Source: Candidatus Hydrogenedentes bacterium CG07_land_8_20_14_0_80_42_17 | GTDB taxonomy: Bacteria; UBA8481 | Direction: 5' to 3' | Length of the DNA: 27,676 bases | Assembly: GCA_002780065.1 (NCBI GenBank) | Contig: PEWQ01000067.1 | Coordinates: 1-27,676, forward strand | In this document: one piece after another, positions 8,915 through 17,442 of the stretch | Position numbering within the stretch: position 1 is the first letter of the stretch | Layout of the letters: every line of letters begins with the position of its first letter | Translations under genes and position numbers: made by a program | Notes under the pieces: model-generated | Seen by the model: only the letters and a program-made list of their open reading frames with translations | What the model was told of the DNA's origin: nothing | Database searches by the model: none

Positions 8915-9430
8915 ATGAAAGAATCAGATTCAACTCGAAAGCATAAAAGCTCAGCCTCAAAAAAAATTGTGTTTCAAATCATTGTAGTCTCGACAGGAGT
9001 TTCTAAAGGAGAGAGAGAAGATAGATCAGGGCCACTCATTAAAAAAATTATTGAAGAAGCTGGATACGAAGTTTCAGGAATCAACATTATTCCGGATGAT
9101 TCAAAAGCTATAGCGTCAAGCGTTCGCACCGCCGAAGAAATCGCAGACGCAATAATTCTAACAGGAGGAACCGGGCTGACTTCAACTGACATCACGATAG
9201 AAACAATTCGTCCTCTTTTGCGAAAAGAAATTTCTGCCTTTCAAACTCTTTTCACAACATATTCTAACAACGAAGTTGGACCATCCTGCATGCTCTCACG
9301 GGCTATGGCCGGATTAATAAACCGAAGCATAATATTTGCTATACCGGGAAGTCCACAAGCATGCGAACTAGCTTTGAAGCAAATCATTATTCCTGAAGTT
9401 GCCCATATTAGTAAGCACGCTAAAGAATGA
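8915..9430 (+). CDS. MoaB/Mog-fold molybdopterin-binding domain protein
   Basis: Members of this fold (MoaB, MogA, and the MoeA and CinA domains) bind or adenylate molybdopterin during molybdenum cofactor synthesis. In the 171-residue protein, DRSGP (36-40) corresponds to the family's D-x-SGP turn, ILTGGTGLTSTD (81-92) is the GGTG loop with the following Asp, and AIPGSPQ near the C-terminus is the conserved PGSP motif. The first 17 or so residues are charged and probably disordered. No other cofactor genes are in the window, so the molybdenum role is by family only. The start has no clear Shine-Dalgarno. The stop overlaps the next gene as ATGA. Confidence 0.85.
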   Translation: MKESDSTRKHKSSASKKIVFQIIVVSTGVSKGEREDRSGPLIKKIIEEAGYEVSGINIIPDDSKAIASSVRTAEEIADAIILTGGTGLTSTDITIETIRPLLRKEISAFQTLFTTYSNNEVGPSCMLSRAMAGLINRSIIFAIPGSPQACELALKQIIIPEVAHISKHAKE

Positions 9431-10173
9431 GTAAGAGCGAAAAGAAACAAAGAGTCAGACTCGATCAGCTTCTGTTTGAAAAAGGGCTTGCAAAATCTAG
9501 GAGCAATGCGAGTGCTTTAATAATGGCAGGAAAGGTTATAGTAAAAGGAAAATCAAATCTAAAACCGGGTATGTTTTTAAGTGAAGATGCAGAAGTGGAA
9601 GTTATGCCCGGCAAAAAATGGGTAGGGCGCGGCGGAGAAAAACTTGAAGGAGCTCTGAAAGATTTTGGAATAGATAATACAAAAGGAATCTGGCTTGATT
9701 GCGGAGCATCAACCGGCGGATTTACTCATGTTCTTCTTTCGAACGGAGCAAATAAAGTTTATGCAATGGATGTAGGGTACGGTCAGCTCGATTCCTTGGT
9801 ACGAAATGACAATAGAGCCGTTGTTATCGACCGCTTCAACATCAGGAATATCTCGAAAGCAGTCGTACCCGAGCTTCTAGACGGTGTCACGCTTGATCTA
9901 TCATTCATATCTTCCAGACTTATTCTGCCTTTGTTGCCTCCATTTCTGAATAGCAATGCTATAGTAATTCTGCTCTTTAAGCCTCAATTCGAGGCTGGAA
10001 AAGGCGAAGTCGGAAAGGGTGGAGTAATAAGAAAAAAGGAAATTCTGGAAACTACTTTAGATAATTTCAGAAAATGGTGTGCAGAAAAAAATTACATTAT
10101 AGAAAATGAAGCGACTTCGCAAATCAAAGGGCAAAAAGGCAATACTGAGTATTTTTTTAAATTGAAATTGTAA
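9427..10173 (+). CDS. tlyA: TlyA-type rRNA 2'-O-methyltransferase (S4 plus FtsJ-like fold)
   Basis: TlyA-family proteins methylate the 2'-OH of cytidines in rRNA and are often annotated as hemolysin. Residues about 9-67 form an S4 RNA-binding domain (RLDQLLFEKGLAKSRSNA). A Rossmann methyltransferase domain follows, with the SAM loop DCGASTGGFT at 91-100. The candidate catalytic K-D-K-E set is K72 in GRGGEKL, D157 in TLDLSF, K185 in LFKPQFEAGK and the Glu in GNTEYF near the end. At 248 residues it is close to the family length. It overlaps the MoaB-like gene by four bases, so the pair is probably co-translated. Confidence 0.93.
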   Translation: MSKSEKKQRVRLDQLLFEKGLAKSRSNASALIMAGKVIVKGKSNLKPGMFLSEDAEVEVMPGKKWVGRGGEKLEGALKDFGIDNTKGIWLDCGASTGGFTHVLLSNGANKVYAMDVGYGQLDSLVRNDNRAVVIDRFNIRNISKAVVPELLDGVTLDLSFISSRLILPLLPPFLNSNAIVILLFKPQFEAGKGEVGKGGVIRKKEILETTLDNFRKWCAEKNYIIENEATSQIKGQKGNTEYFFKLKL

Positions 10174-10233
10174 TTACTGAAATGAGGAAAAAGACTTTAG
10201 CTAATGTAGAAAAGTAGAAGAATGACACCATTC

Positions 10234-11268
10234 TCAGACTCTGCCGTAAATTGCAAGAACTGCCCGCAACGCCTCCCTGCCGTCCTCGCCGCTCGAAATG
10301 CTTCTTCTACCAGTTCTATGCGCAGACATCAGTTCATCTACAATAAAAGGAAAATATTGAGGCTCATCAAGCATTGGAAACTGTCGCTCGGTAAACTCTG
10401 TGAAATTTTCATAGCGCTGACTCGGTCCAACTCCAAAATATCTCATTACTGCATTTCCGATAATAATACGTCCTAGCGTTCCCTGTATATCGAGCTCAAA
10501 ATCAAAATACTTTCTTCGGCCGCCGCACTCGATATAAGCCACAGCTCCATTCTCAAAACGCATAACTGCTCGAGCTGTGTCTTCAACTTTTAATTCAGAA
10601 TCATGGCGCTCAGTCTCGCCCTTCACCTCAACAACCTTCCCGCATAAATATCTCATCACATCGAAAAGGTGCGTTCCGTCATGAAGCGCCGGGCCGCCTC
10701 CAGATAGTTGCGGAATGGAATGCCAATCCTTCTTAGGAGTTCCGGTAAGCACGTGCCCGATGATAGTTCTAATTTCGCCAAGTCCGCCTTTTTCTATAAA
10801 ACTTTTCACCGAGCGGTAAGACAACTCCCATCTTCTTTCGTGATGAATCGCTAAAGTCACTCCAAGTGAATCGCAAACTTCGACCATTCGATCAGCTTCG
10901 TCAATAGAAATTGCCATCGGTTTTTCGCAAAGAATTATTTTGGCTCCGCTCCTTGCCGCCTCGATCACAATCTCCGCATGGCTCTCTGTCCATGTTGCTA
11001 CCGAAACAATATCTGCTTTGACTTTCGAAAGCATTTCTCTGTAATCCTCAAATACCATCGAGGCAGGAATTCCCCAATCTCTTGAAAATGCTGCACGGCG
11101 CGATGCGTCGATGTCGCACCCTGCAATTAATTCAGTCAGGGAATGCTTTGCAAATAGTCCCGCATGTGTGCACGGTTTTCTGCGAAGTCTGTCATGTTCC
11201 AAAATGCTCCCAATTCTTCCGCAACCGATTATTGCCGCCTGCCTACACAAATCTTGAGAAATAGTCAT
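10234..11268 (-). CDS. Gfo/Idh/MocA-family NAD(P)-dependent oxidoreductase
   Basis: The family oxidises or reduces sugars and related polyols with NAD(P). The N-terminal Rossmann fold has AAIIGCGRIG near 11-20 and the characteristic CEKPMAI motif holding the family lysine. The C-terminal domain has GGPALHDGTHLFDVMRYL, in which the His-Asp-xx-His pattern fits the substrate site. I chose the ATG at 11268, overlapping the stop of the Yip1-type gene as ATGA, which gives 344 residues. The open frame extends 54 codons upstream but that part overlaps the neighbouring gene and has no family match. It is the last gene of the heptose/Kdo run, so a surface-sugar substrate is possible but unproven. Confidence 0.9.
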   Translation of the reverse strand: MTISQDLCRQAAIIGCGRIGSILEHDRLRRKPCTHAGLFAKHSLTELIAGCDIDASRRAAFSRDWGIPASMVFEDYREMLSKVKADIVSVATWTESHAEIVIEAARSGAKIILCEKPMAISIDEADRMVEVCDSLGVTLAIHHERRWELSYRSVKSFIEKGGLGEIRTIIGHVLTGTPKKDWHSIPQLSGGGPALHDGTHLFDVMRYLCGKVVEVKGETERHDSELKVEDTARAVMRFENGAVAYIECGGRRKYFDFELDIQGTLGRIIIGNAVMRYFGVGPSQRYENFTEFTERQFPMLDEPQYFPFIVDELMSAHRTGRRSISSGEDGREALRAVLAIYGRV

Positions 11269-11891
11269 CAGAAGCCGATCTGAGGTCTGAACTCTAACTC
11301 CCACCACATTATCGCAAAGCCTAATATCAAAGGAAGCGCCGCTATTCCCATGTATGCTATCGCGCGAGGCGCAACGGTGCGGTGAACTTTTACTGTAGCC
11401 ACATAAATCAATGCAACTGTATAAATCCACGGTCCAATTGTAATCAAACTTTCTGAAACTCTGTTGGCCGGATCGGAAAAATCAACCAGCTTTATCACAG
11501 CAACAAAAGGAGCGGCAATCGCCATTGCAATGGAAGCAAAAATTGCAAATGAAAGCATGGTTTCGATAAATCTTGGTTTTGAGCCTAACAAGGACGCAGT
11601 CACTGATATTGAAATTCCATAAATCAGTACTAAAGTTAAGGCTGAAATGTGCCCTAATGAAGATACAAACAGAGTTTCAATTATTTTATTATTATCATAA
11701 TTGCCATCCACTAAGTCGTGTCCAATATTCGCAATAGAAAATAAATTTATGATTAGAAAAGATAATGCAACAATAACAATAGCATCAATGAACGGCCGAT
11801 AGTCTGAAACAACCGTCACAACACGTTCAGGTCTCATGACAGTTCTAGTGATGATGTATTTCAATCTCAATAAAATGTTAGACTGTTTCAT
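11268..11891 (-). CDS. Yip1-domain-like integral membrane protein
   Basis: This 207-residue protein has about five hydrophobic segments (around 34-55, 78-100, 112-135, 148-168 and 178-195) separated by short charged loops. The opening, with a basic stretch ending MRPERVV followed by the first helix, and the overall layout resemble bacterial proteins assigned to the Yip1 family; their function is not established. It starts 56 bases after panC and overlaps the oxidoreductase by four bases, placing it at the end of the operon. The family assignment comes from general resemblance, not from a catalytic motif. Confidence 0.65.
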   Translation of the reverse strand: MKQSNILLRLKYIITRTVMRPERVVTVVSDYRPFIDAIVIVALSFLIINLFSIANIGHDLVDGNYDNNKIIETLFVSSLGHISALTLVLIYGISISVTASLLGSKPRFIETMLSFAIFASIAMAIAAPFVAVIKLVDFSDPANRVSESLITIGPWIYTVALIYVATVKVHRTVAPRAIAYMGIAALPLILGFAIMWWELEFRPQIGF

Positions 11892-11947
11892 TTACTCGAA
11901 TTCCCCGAAAAAATCGATAAGAGGCAGCTGCAAGCTTTGGCCTGCGT

Positions 11948-12772
11948 TTAAAATATTTTAACATTGTCTATGAGCCTAACCGATCCGCAAAAAACTGCAG
12001 AGGCAAGTAGATATTGTTCTTTAGCGTCCAATTTTTTTTGATAATCAACAGCCGATAAATCAGAAATTCTTCTCAAATCTACATAATCTATCATAAGCCC
12101 GCTCGATTCGATATATTGTCTCGCAGTTTCAATCACTACTCCTGCAGTTGAATTCTGTGCGGCGGCTTCACCGAGCTTCAAACCCTTGTAGAGATTTGGA
12201 GCTGTCTTTCTCTCAGCATCTGAAAGATAAAGATTCCTTGAAGATAGCGCAAGTCCGTCAGCTTCTCTGACCGTCTCTATTCCATGAATTTTAATTCCTA
12301 ACGCAAGGTCGTCAACCATCCGTTTTATTATTATTAATTGCTGAGCATCCTTCCATCCAAAAAAAGCTTCCGCAGGTTTTACTATTCCAAAAAGTCTTGC
12401 AACAACCGTCGCCACACCGTCAAAATGGCCTTTTCTAGATAAGCCGCAAAGACAATTCGACAGAGTTGGAATTGAAACAACAGTCTTGAACTCGGGAGGA
12501 TACATAATTTTTTCATCAGGCATAAAAACAGCGGAGACTCCAAGCTGACGGCAAATTGCAAGATCGCTATCGGGCATTCTCGGATATTTTGAATAATCTT
12601 CTTTCGGTCCAAATTGCTTTGGATTAACAAAAATCGAAACTACACACGGACGATCTGTTTTCAATGCCGCTTCAATTAAAGTTATATGCCCTTTATGAAG
12701 TGCGCCCATAGTCGGAACAAAAGAGCATCCGTAAGATTCAGAACACTCCTCTACTTTTTGCAAAATTTTCAT
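11948..12772 (-). CDS. panC: Pantothenate synthetase (pantoate--beta-alanine ligase)
   Basis: Joins pantoate and beta-alanine with ATP to make pantothenate, the coenzyme A precursor, in the cytosol. PTMGALHKGH at 20-29 is the HxGH nucleotide-binding motif. FVNPKQFGPKED, the region around FGWKDAQQL and SSRNLYLS are the other family motifs; the first position after FG is Trp where many homologues have Glu. I chose the ATG at 12772, giving 274 residues. It lies one base after the rlmB stop and has AGAAGG just upstream. The longer open frame (from 12844) lies inside rlmB. panB and panD are not in the window. Confidence 0.95.
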   Translation of the reverse strand: MKILQKVEECSESYGCSFVPTMGALHKGHITLIEAALKTDRPCVVSIFVNPKQFGPKEDYSKYPRMPDSDLAICRQLGVSAVFMPDEKIMYPPEFKTVVSIPTLSNCLCGLSRKGHFDGVATVVARLFGIVKPAEAFFGWKDAQQLIIIKRMVDDLALGIKIHGIETVREADGLALSSRNLYLSDAERKTAPNLYKGLKLGEAAAQNSTAGVVIETARQYIESSGLMIDYVDLRRISDLSAVDYQKKLDAKEQYLLASAVFCGSVRLIDNVKIF

Positions 12773-12773
12773 G

Positions 12774-13532
12774 TTACCTTCTGCCAATAGAATGTCTCTG
12801 CCTGACAACCTCGAACATTGCAATCGCGCCGGCCGCAGACGCATTCAAACTCTTAACCTTTCCTTTCATCGGAATTCTAAAACTGCCGCTGCATTTATTC
12901 TGAACTCGATTAGAAACACCTTTGTCTTCTGCTCCAACAACTATCGCAATCCCTCCGGTCATATCGATATCATATATGAGCGGCGCAGTCACAGAAAGAA
13001 GAGCCGAATAAACTTTTACTCCTTGATCCTTTAGATGCAGTATTGCCTGTCCCAGATTGCCTGAAGTGCAGACGGAGATATATTCCACCGCGCCGGCCGA
13101 CGCTTTTGCTGTTGCTCTATCAAGCGGTGCCACGCTCTCTTCAGGCAGTATTACTCCGTGCGCGCCGGCAACTTCCGCAGACCGTATCAATGCTCCGAGA
13201 TTCTGCGGATCGGTTATTCCATCAACTATCAGAATAAACGGATCTTCTCCTTTTTCGTAAGCCTTCCACAAAATAGTTGCAACGTCTTCACTTTCGATCG
13301 GCGACGAAACCGCAACAACTCCCTGATGAAATTCAGTGCCGGAAATTGAGTTCAATCTTTTTCGTTCAAGTTCTTCTATGCGTATTCCCTTTTTCTCCGC
13401 CTCGGCGATGATTTCTCGAAATGTCTCACCCTTCAATCCACGCGCAAGGACTATTCTCTCTATATTCCTTTTGCCTGCAAGTAGCGCTTCAAGCACCGCC
13501 CTGCGTCCGAATAAACATGTATTATTCTTCAT
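12774..13532 (-). CDS. rlmB: TrmH/RlmB-family SPOUT rRNA 2'-O-methyltransferase
   Basis: RlmB methylates the ribose of a guanosine in 23S rRNA (G2251 in E. coli). The N-terminal substrate-binding domain starts CLFGRRAVLEAL. The SPOUT knot follows with motif 1 DGITDPQNLGALIRSAE, motif 2 AIVVGAEDKGVS and motif 3 IPMKGKVKSLNASAAGA, in the right order. At 252 residues the length is normal. The RlmB versus other TrmH-type substrate is inferred from best overall resemblance. The ATG overlaps the pyrG stop as ATGA, and panC starts one base after its stop. Confidence 0.9.
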   Translation of the reverse strand: MKNNTCLFGRRAVLEALLAGKRNIERIVLARGLKGETFREIIAEAEKKGIRIEELERKRLNSISGTEFHQGVVAVSSPIESEDVATILWKAYEKGEDPFILIVDGITDPQNLGALIRSAEVAGAHGVILPEESVAPLDRATAKASAGAVEYISVCTSGNLGQAILHLKDQGVKVYSALLSVTAPLIYDIDMTGGIAIVVGAEDKGVSNRVQNKCSGSFRIPMKGKVKSLNASAAGAIAMFEVVRQRHSIGRR

Positions 13533-15166
13533 TTTTTTATTGCCGCCTCGATAAGCCCCAAAAACAAAGGATGCGGGGAAGTGGGTCTGGAACGGAATTC
13601 AGGATGAAATTGCGTTGCTACAAAATATTTATGTTTCGGCAATTCTATGATCTCGACCAAAAGACCATCCGGCGAAAGACCTGAAAAGATCATACCGTTC
13701 TCGGCGAGTCTGTCACGATAGGCGTTATTAACTTCATAACGATGACGATGCCTCTCAAAAACTTCTTCCTCTGAATAATCCGCCTTCAAATATGCCATCG
13801 ACGCAATTGTGTTTTTTCTCAATCTGCAAGGATATACGCCAAGTCTCATAGTGCCGCCCTTCTGCTTCAATCCCTTCTGAGCATCCATTATGTGAATAAC
13901 AGGGTATTTGGTTTCTTCATCAAATTCAACTGAATGGGCTCCGGGAAGCATGCAGACATTTCTGGCAAATTCTGTAATTGCGCACTGAAGCCCCAAGCAG
14001 ATGCCAAGAAATGGCAGTGAATTTTCCCGAGCATATTTTATTGCTGTAATTTTTCCTTCAACTCCACGCTCGCCAAATCCGCCTGGAACAATCATAGCGT
14101 CCAACTGAGCTAAATCGGCTATGCCGCGTTCAACTGCTTCGGAATCAATCCACACCAATTCACTACTGACATTTTTTTTCGCTGATGCATGAACTACTGC
14201 TTCCGCTACTGATTTGTAAGCATCATGAAGTCCGACATATTTTCCGACGATTCCTACTCGTATTTTTTCTTCATGCGGCAAAAGACTTGAGGCAAACTTA
14301 TCCCATTCCTTTCCAAATTTTTCCGCCGACTCATTCGTCTTTTCAAGAGGAAGAGAAAGCAGTTCCAAAACTCTTATATCAAAACCTGATTCTTTAAGAA
14401 TATTCGGAACATTGTAAATGCTCGATACATCAGGAACCGAGACGACCGATTCCAATTCAACATCTCCAAATAACGAAATCTTCTCTCTGACTTCTTCATC
14501 CAAGTTTTTCTTTGATCGGCAAAGCACTACATCAGGATGAATGCCTATCTCTCTCAATGAGGCCACCGAATGCTGAGTAGGCTTAGTCTTGAATTCTCCG
14601 GTGGTTTCAAGAAACGGCACTAGAGTGAGATGAAGATATGCAATGTTCTTCTGTCCAATTTCGCGCTTCAACTGGCGTATTGCTTCGAGAAACGGCAATG
14701 ACTCGATATCACCAACGGTTCCTCCGATTTCAACAATCAAAAGGTCGAAGTTCTTCGCAACAGATAATATTCTCGATTTGATTTCATCAGTGATATGAGG
14801 TATCACCTGCACGGTCTTTCCGAGATAATCACCGGCACGCTCGCGTCTGATGACCGAATCATAAATCTGTCCTGCCGTCACATTGTGACTTTTTGTAAAG
14901 TCAGTCTCGAGAAATCTTTCGTAGTGCCCTATATCGAGATCGGTTTCTACTCCGTCTGCAGTGACATAAACCTCACCGTGCTGAAACGGACTCATTGTGC
15001 CCGGATCCAGATTTATGTAAGGATCGAGCTTCATAATTCCAATTGAATAGCCCCGGCGTTTCAATAAATTTCCGAGTGCGGCGGCAGTGATGCCTTTTCC
15101 AAGCGATGAAATAACACCGCCAGTCAAACAAACAATTTTAACTTTCTCAATTTTCCCGGGCATCAT
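13529..15166 (-). CDS. pyrG: CTP synthase
   Basis: Converts UTP to CTP using ATP and glutamine. The 545-residue protein has the amidoligase domain with the P-loop-like TGGVISSLGKGITAA (15-29) and DPYINLDPGTMSPFQHGEV (48-66). A class I glutaminase domain follows with the nucleophile C390 in GICLGLQ and H521/E523 in QFHPEF. It is full length. Two ATG codons are adjacent at 15166 and 15163, both behind GAGGAAA, so either may be used. kdsB ends 52 bases upstream. CTP is the co-substrate of KdsB, which fits the linkage; it also feeds RNA and lipid synthesis. It overlaps rlmB by four bases. Confidence 0.98.
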   Translation of the reverse strand: MMPGKIEKVKIVCLTGGVISSLGKGITAAALGNLLKRRGYSIGIMKLDPYINLDPGTMSPFQHGEVYVTADGVETDLDIGHYERFLETDFTKSHNVTAGQIYDSVIRRERAGDYLGKTVQVIPHITDEIKSRILSVAKNFDLLIVEIGGTVGDIESLPFLEAIRQLKREIGQKNIAYLHLTLVPFLETTGEFKTKPTQHSVASLREIGIHPDVVLCRSKKNLDEEVREKISLFGDVELESVVSVPDVSSIYNVPNILKESGFDIRVLELLSLPLEKTNESAEKFGKEWDKFASSLLPHEEKIRVGIVGKYVGLHDAYKSVAEAVVHASAKKNVSSELVWIDSEAVERGIADLAQLDAMIVPGGFGERGVEGKITAIKYARENSLPFLGICLGLQCAITEFARNVCMLPGAHSVEFDEETKYPVIHIMDAQKGLKQKGGTMRLGVYPCRLRKNTIASMAYLKADYSEEEVFERHRHRYEVNNAYRDRLAENGMIFSGLSPDGLLVEIIELPKHKYFVATQFHPEFRSRPTSPHPLFLGLIEAAIKK

Positions 15167-15218
15167 ATTTTCCTCACTCTGAATTTTAGTGGCTGTTTTC
15201 TAAATTAAATCCCTGAAT

Positions 15219-15998
15219 TCAACCCGGGATAGAATCGTATTCCAGCATCCTCCGTTCTGCAATCTCTAAATCAAGTTGAGTATCCACACTGACGCTTCTT
15301 CCTTCGATCTCGATTACCCGTATCTTTCCACCGGCCTGCAGCCATCTGAGCTGTTCAAGCTTTTCGATCATTTCCAAAGACGAAGGCGCCATCGACGCAA
15401 ACTTCATCAGAGCATCTTTTCGAAATGCATAAAGTCCCAAATGTTTGAGATAGATGATTCCTTTCAAAAGCTTCTCGATATCAATATCGCCGTCAGAGCT
15501 TTCATAACCGCGAGGATACGGAATCAGCGAACGAGAAAAATAAAGTGCGTTGTGATTGTTGTCAGTAATAACTTTTACGACGCTTGAATCGAAAAACTGT
15601 TCTGACTCCGTAATTCGTTCGGCTAAAGTTGCAATCTCTACATCCTGAGTTTCTCGTATTACTTTCACACATTCATCTATTCCTTTTGCATTTAATAAAG
15701 GTTCATCTCCTTGTATGTTCACTACTATTTCATAATCAAGATGTCCAACTGCCTCGAGAACTCGATCTGTTCCTGTCGGTACATCAGGAGAAGTCATTAT
15801 TGCTTCTGCTCCGAACTTCTCCGCAGTCTCCTTTATTTTTATGTTGTCAGTCGCAATTATAAGTCGATCAAGTTCTTTAGCTCGGTGAGCGCGTTCATAA
15901 ACATGCTGAATCATCGGCCTGCCATTGATTAAAGCCAAAGGCTTTCCAGGGAGCCTCTGAGAGCCATATCTCGCAGGTATTACTCCTACTGCTTTCAT
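15219..15998 (-). CDS. kdsB: 3-deoxy-manno-octulosonate cytidylyltransferase (CMP-Kdo synthetase)
   Basis: Activates Kdo with CTP to make CMP-Kdo, the donor for the lipopolysaccharide inner core. The N-terminus has the nucleotidyltransferase signature VIPARYGSQRLPGKPL. VVNIQGDEPL is the metal/substrate motif, KHLGLYAFRKDAL is typical of KdsB, and SVSVDTQLDLEIAE closes the active site. The 259 residues are a normal length. The start overlaps the hldC stop as ATGA. Together with the heptose genes just upstream this indicates a classic Gram-negative outer membrane. kdsA, kdsC and kdsD are not in the window. Confidence 0.96.
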   Translation of the reverse strand: MKAVGVIPARYGSQRLPGKPLALINGRPMIQHVYERAHRAKELDRLIIATDNIKIKETAEKFGAEAIMTSPDVPTGTDRVLEAVGHLDYEIVVNIQGDEPLLNAKGIDECVKVIRETQDVEIATLAERITESEQFFDSSVVKVITDNNHNALYFSRSLIPYPRGYESSDGDIDIEKLLKGIIYLKHLGLYAFRKDALMKFASMAPSSLEMIEKLEQLRWLQAGGKIRVIEIEGRSVSVDTQLDLEIAERRMLEYDSIPG

Positions 15999-16471
15999 AT
16001 TTCCGTAATCCTTTCATCACACTTTATTATCAATGAAGTTGTTGATTCACCTTGAAGCAAATTCACGCGCACAACTTTTCCACCCCAACTTGTCACTTCT
16101 TTTTCTCCTACAATCTCGCCTTTGCCGTAATCGCTTCCTTTTACAAGCACATCCGGTTTTAATGCAAGTATCAGTTCTAACGGAGTGTCCTCTTCGAAAA
16201 TTATCAACTCATCAACATAGCGTATCGCCTCAAGAACATCACGTCTTTTCATTTCGTCATTGATAGGGCGATTCGCCCCCTTCAATCTCTTTACAGAATT
16301 ATCAGAATTCAATCCGACTATTAGAAAATCCCCTAGAGCTCGGGCTTCTTTCAAAAGTTTAATATGTCCTGCATGAATGATATCAAAACAGCCGTTTGTA
16401 AATACGAGCTTCTTGCCGGCTCTTCGGAGTTCTTCCAGTTTTTTTTCAATATTCGAATTAAGTTTGAACAT
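15995..16471 (-). CDS. hldC: D-glycero-beta-D-manno-heptose 1-phosphate adenylyltransferase
   Basis: Transfers AMP from ATP to heptose 1-phosphate, making ADP-heptose for lipopolysaccharide. The 158-residue protein has the cytidylyltransferase-fold signature FTNGCFDIIHAGHIKLL (HxGH type), GLNSDNSVKRLKG and LVKGSDY, matching the C-terminal half of E. coli HldE (RfaE domain II). Here kinase and adenylyltransferase are separate genes, the HldA plus HldC arrangement. The ATG at 16471 overlaps the kinase stop by one base (TAATG), implying coupled translation, and its stop overlaps kdsB. Confidence 0.94.
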   Translation of the reverse strand: MFKLNSNIEKKLEELRRAGKKLVFTNGCFDIIHAGHIKLLKEARALGDFLIVGLNSDNSVKRLKGANRPINDEMKRRDVLEAIRYVDELIIFEEDTPLELILALKPDVLVKGSDYGKGEIVGEKEVTSWGGKVVRVNLLQGESTTSLIIKCDERITEI

Positions 16472-17442
16472 TATTCAATCAGAGACAATTCGCGGAGTTT
16501 AAATTCCAACTCTTCACGCAGAACAATCGCTGTTCCGTGCTTTCCAACAGCAATTCCTGCAGCCGCATTTGCAATGCGTGCAGAAAGTTCGAGACTGTAT
16601 CCTGAACCCAATCCCATTGCTAGAAGCGCTACTACGGTGTCGCCGGCGCCGGTAACGTCATACACTTCACGAGCTACAGTCGCAATCTTCACAATGCCGC
16701 TGTCGCTGAAAAGAGCCATTCCCTCTTCGCCGCGTGTAATTAATAACGCTGTCTCTCCGAGTCGCTTTCTTATCTCAATACCTGTCGAAAAAAGTTCTTT
16801 CTCATCTCGGATTCTCTTTCCCGATACTCTCTCGACTTGAAGATGATTTGGAGTAACAACTGTTGCTCGGCCATACTTGAAAAAATGTAGTACATTCGGA
16901 TCTACAACTATCGGTTTATCTTTGCTTCGAAATGAACTTAACGCTTTGTCTAAAAGAATATCAGTCAATACCCCTTTGTCGTAATCAGAAATAACCAAAA
17001 CATCACATTCTTCAGATGCCGATTCCACTCTAAGCGACAATGCTCTCTCAAGCTCATTATTTATTGATTCAACTTTTTCAGAATCTATTCGCACTATCTG
17101 CTGATTTTGAGCCACGACTCTCTGTTTTAAAGAGGTTATTCTGGTTTTGCTTCTAATGATTCCCGAGGTTTTTATGCAGTTTTCTTTTGCATGAAAAAAA
17201 AATCTGTCCGCAGACGCATCGTCTCCTAATACTGAAAAGAGTTCAACTTTTCCGTCTAGGCTCGATATGTTCCTCGCAACATTCCCAGCACCTCCGATAG
17301 TTTCCATTCGAGATTGAACCTCTAACACGGGAACAGGCGCTTCAGGAGAAATTCTCGATACTCTTCCGTAAATATATTCATCGAGTATTACGTCGCCAAG
17401 AACTGCTACTTTAACTCTTGAAAGTTTATCGAGATCAATCAT
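16471..17442 (-). CDS. hldA: D-glycero-beta-D-manno-heptose-7-phosphate kinase
   Basis: Phosphorylates heptose 7-phosphate at C1. It is a PfkB/ribokinase-family protein: VAVLGDVILDEYIYG with SRISPEAPVPVLEV near the N-terminus, GGAGNVARN for sugar binding, and DVTGAGDTVVALLAMG containing the anion hole and catalytic Asp. These match domain I of E. coli HldE. I chose the ATG at 17442, which overlaps the gmhA stop as ATGA and gives 323 residues starting MIDLDKL. The ten extra upstream codons lie inside gmhA. The distinction from other PfkB sugar kinases rests on the SRISPEAPVPV motif and the gene context. Confidence 0.94.
   Translation of the reverse strand: MIDLDKLSRVKVAVLGDVILDEYIYGRVSRISPEAPVPVLEVQSRMETIGGAGNVARNISSLDGKVELFSVLGDDASADRFFFHAKENCIKTSGIIRSKTRITSLKQRVVAQNQQIVRIDSEKVESINNELERALSLRVESASEECDVLVISDYDKGVLTDILLDKALSSFRSKDKPIVVDPNVLHFFKYGRATVVTPNHLQVERVSGKRIRDEKELFSTGIEIRKRLGETALLITRGEEGMALFSDSGIVKIATVAREVYDVTGAGDTVVALLAMGLGSGYSLELSARIANAAAGIAVGKHGTAIVLREELEFKLRELSLIE

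Noticed and set aside
10222-10476. 84-codon forward frame inside the oxidoreductase gene
   Set aside because: Antisense shadow of the Gfo/Idh/MocA gene.
11269-11430. 54-codon N-terminal extension of the oxidoreductase
   Set aside because: It overlaps the Yip1-type gene and has no family match; the ATG at 11268 directly precedes the Rossmann motif.
12773-12844. 24-codon N-terminal extension of panC
   Set aside because: It lies within rlmB; the ATG at 12772 has AGAAGG before it and fits the family start.
13043-13684. Several short forward frames opposite rlmB and pyrG
   Set aside because: Shadows of two certain genes on the other strand, no RBS or motifs.
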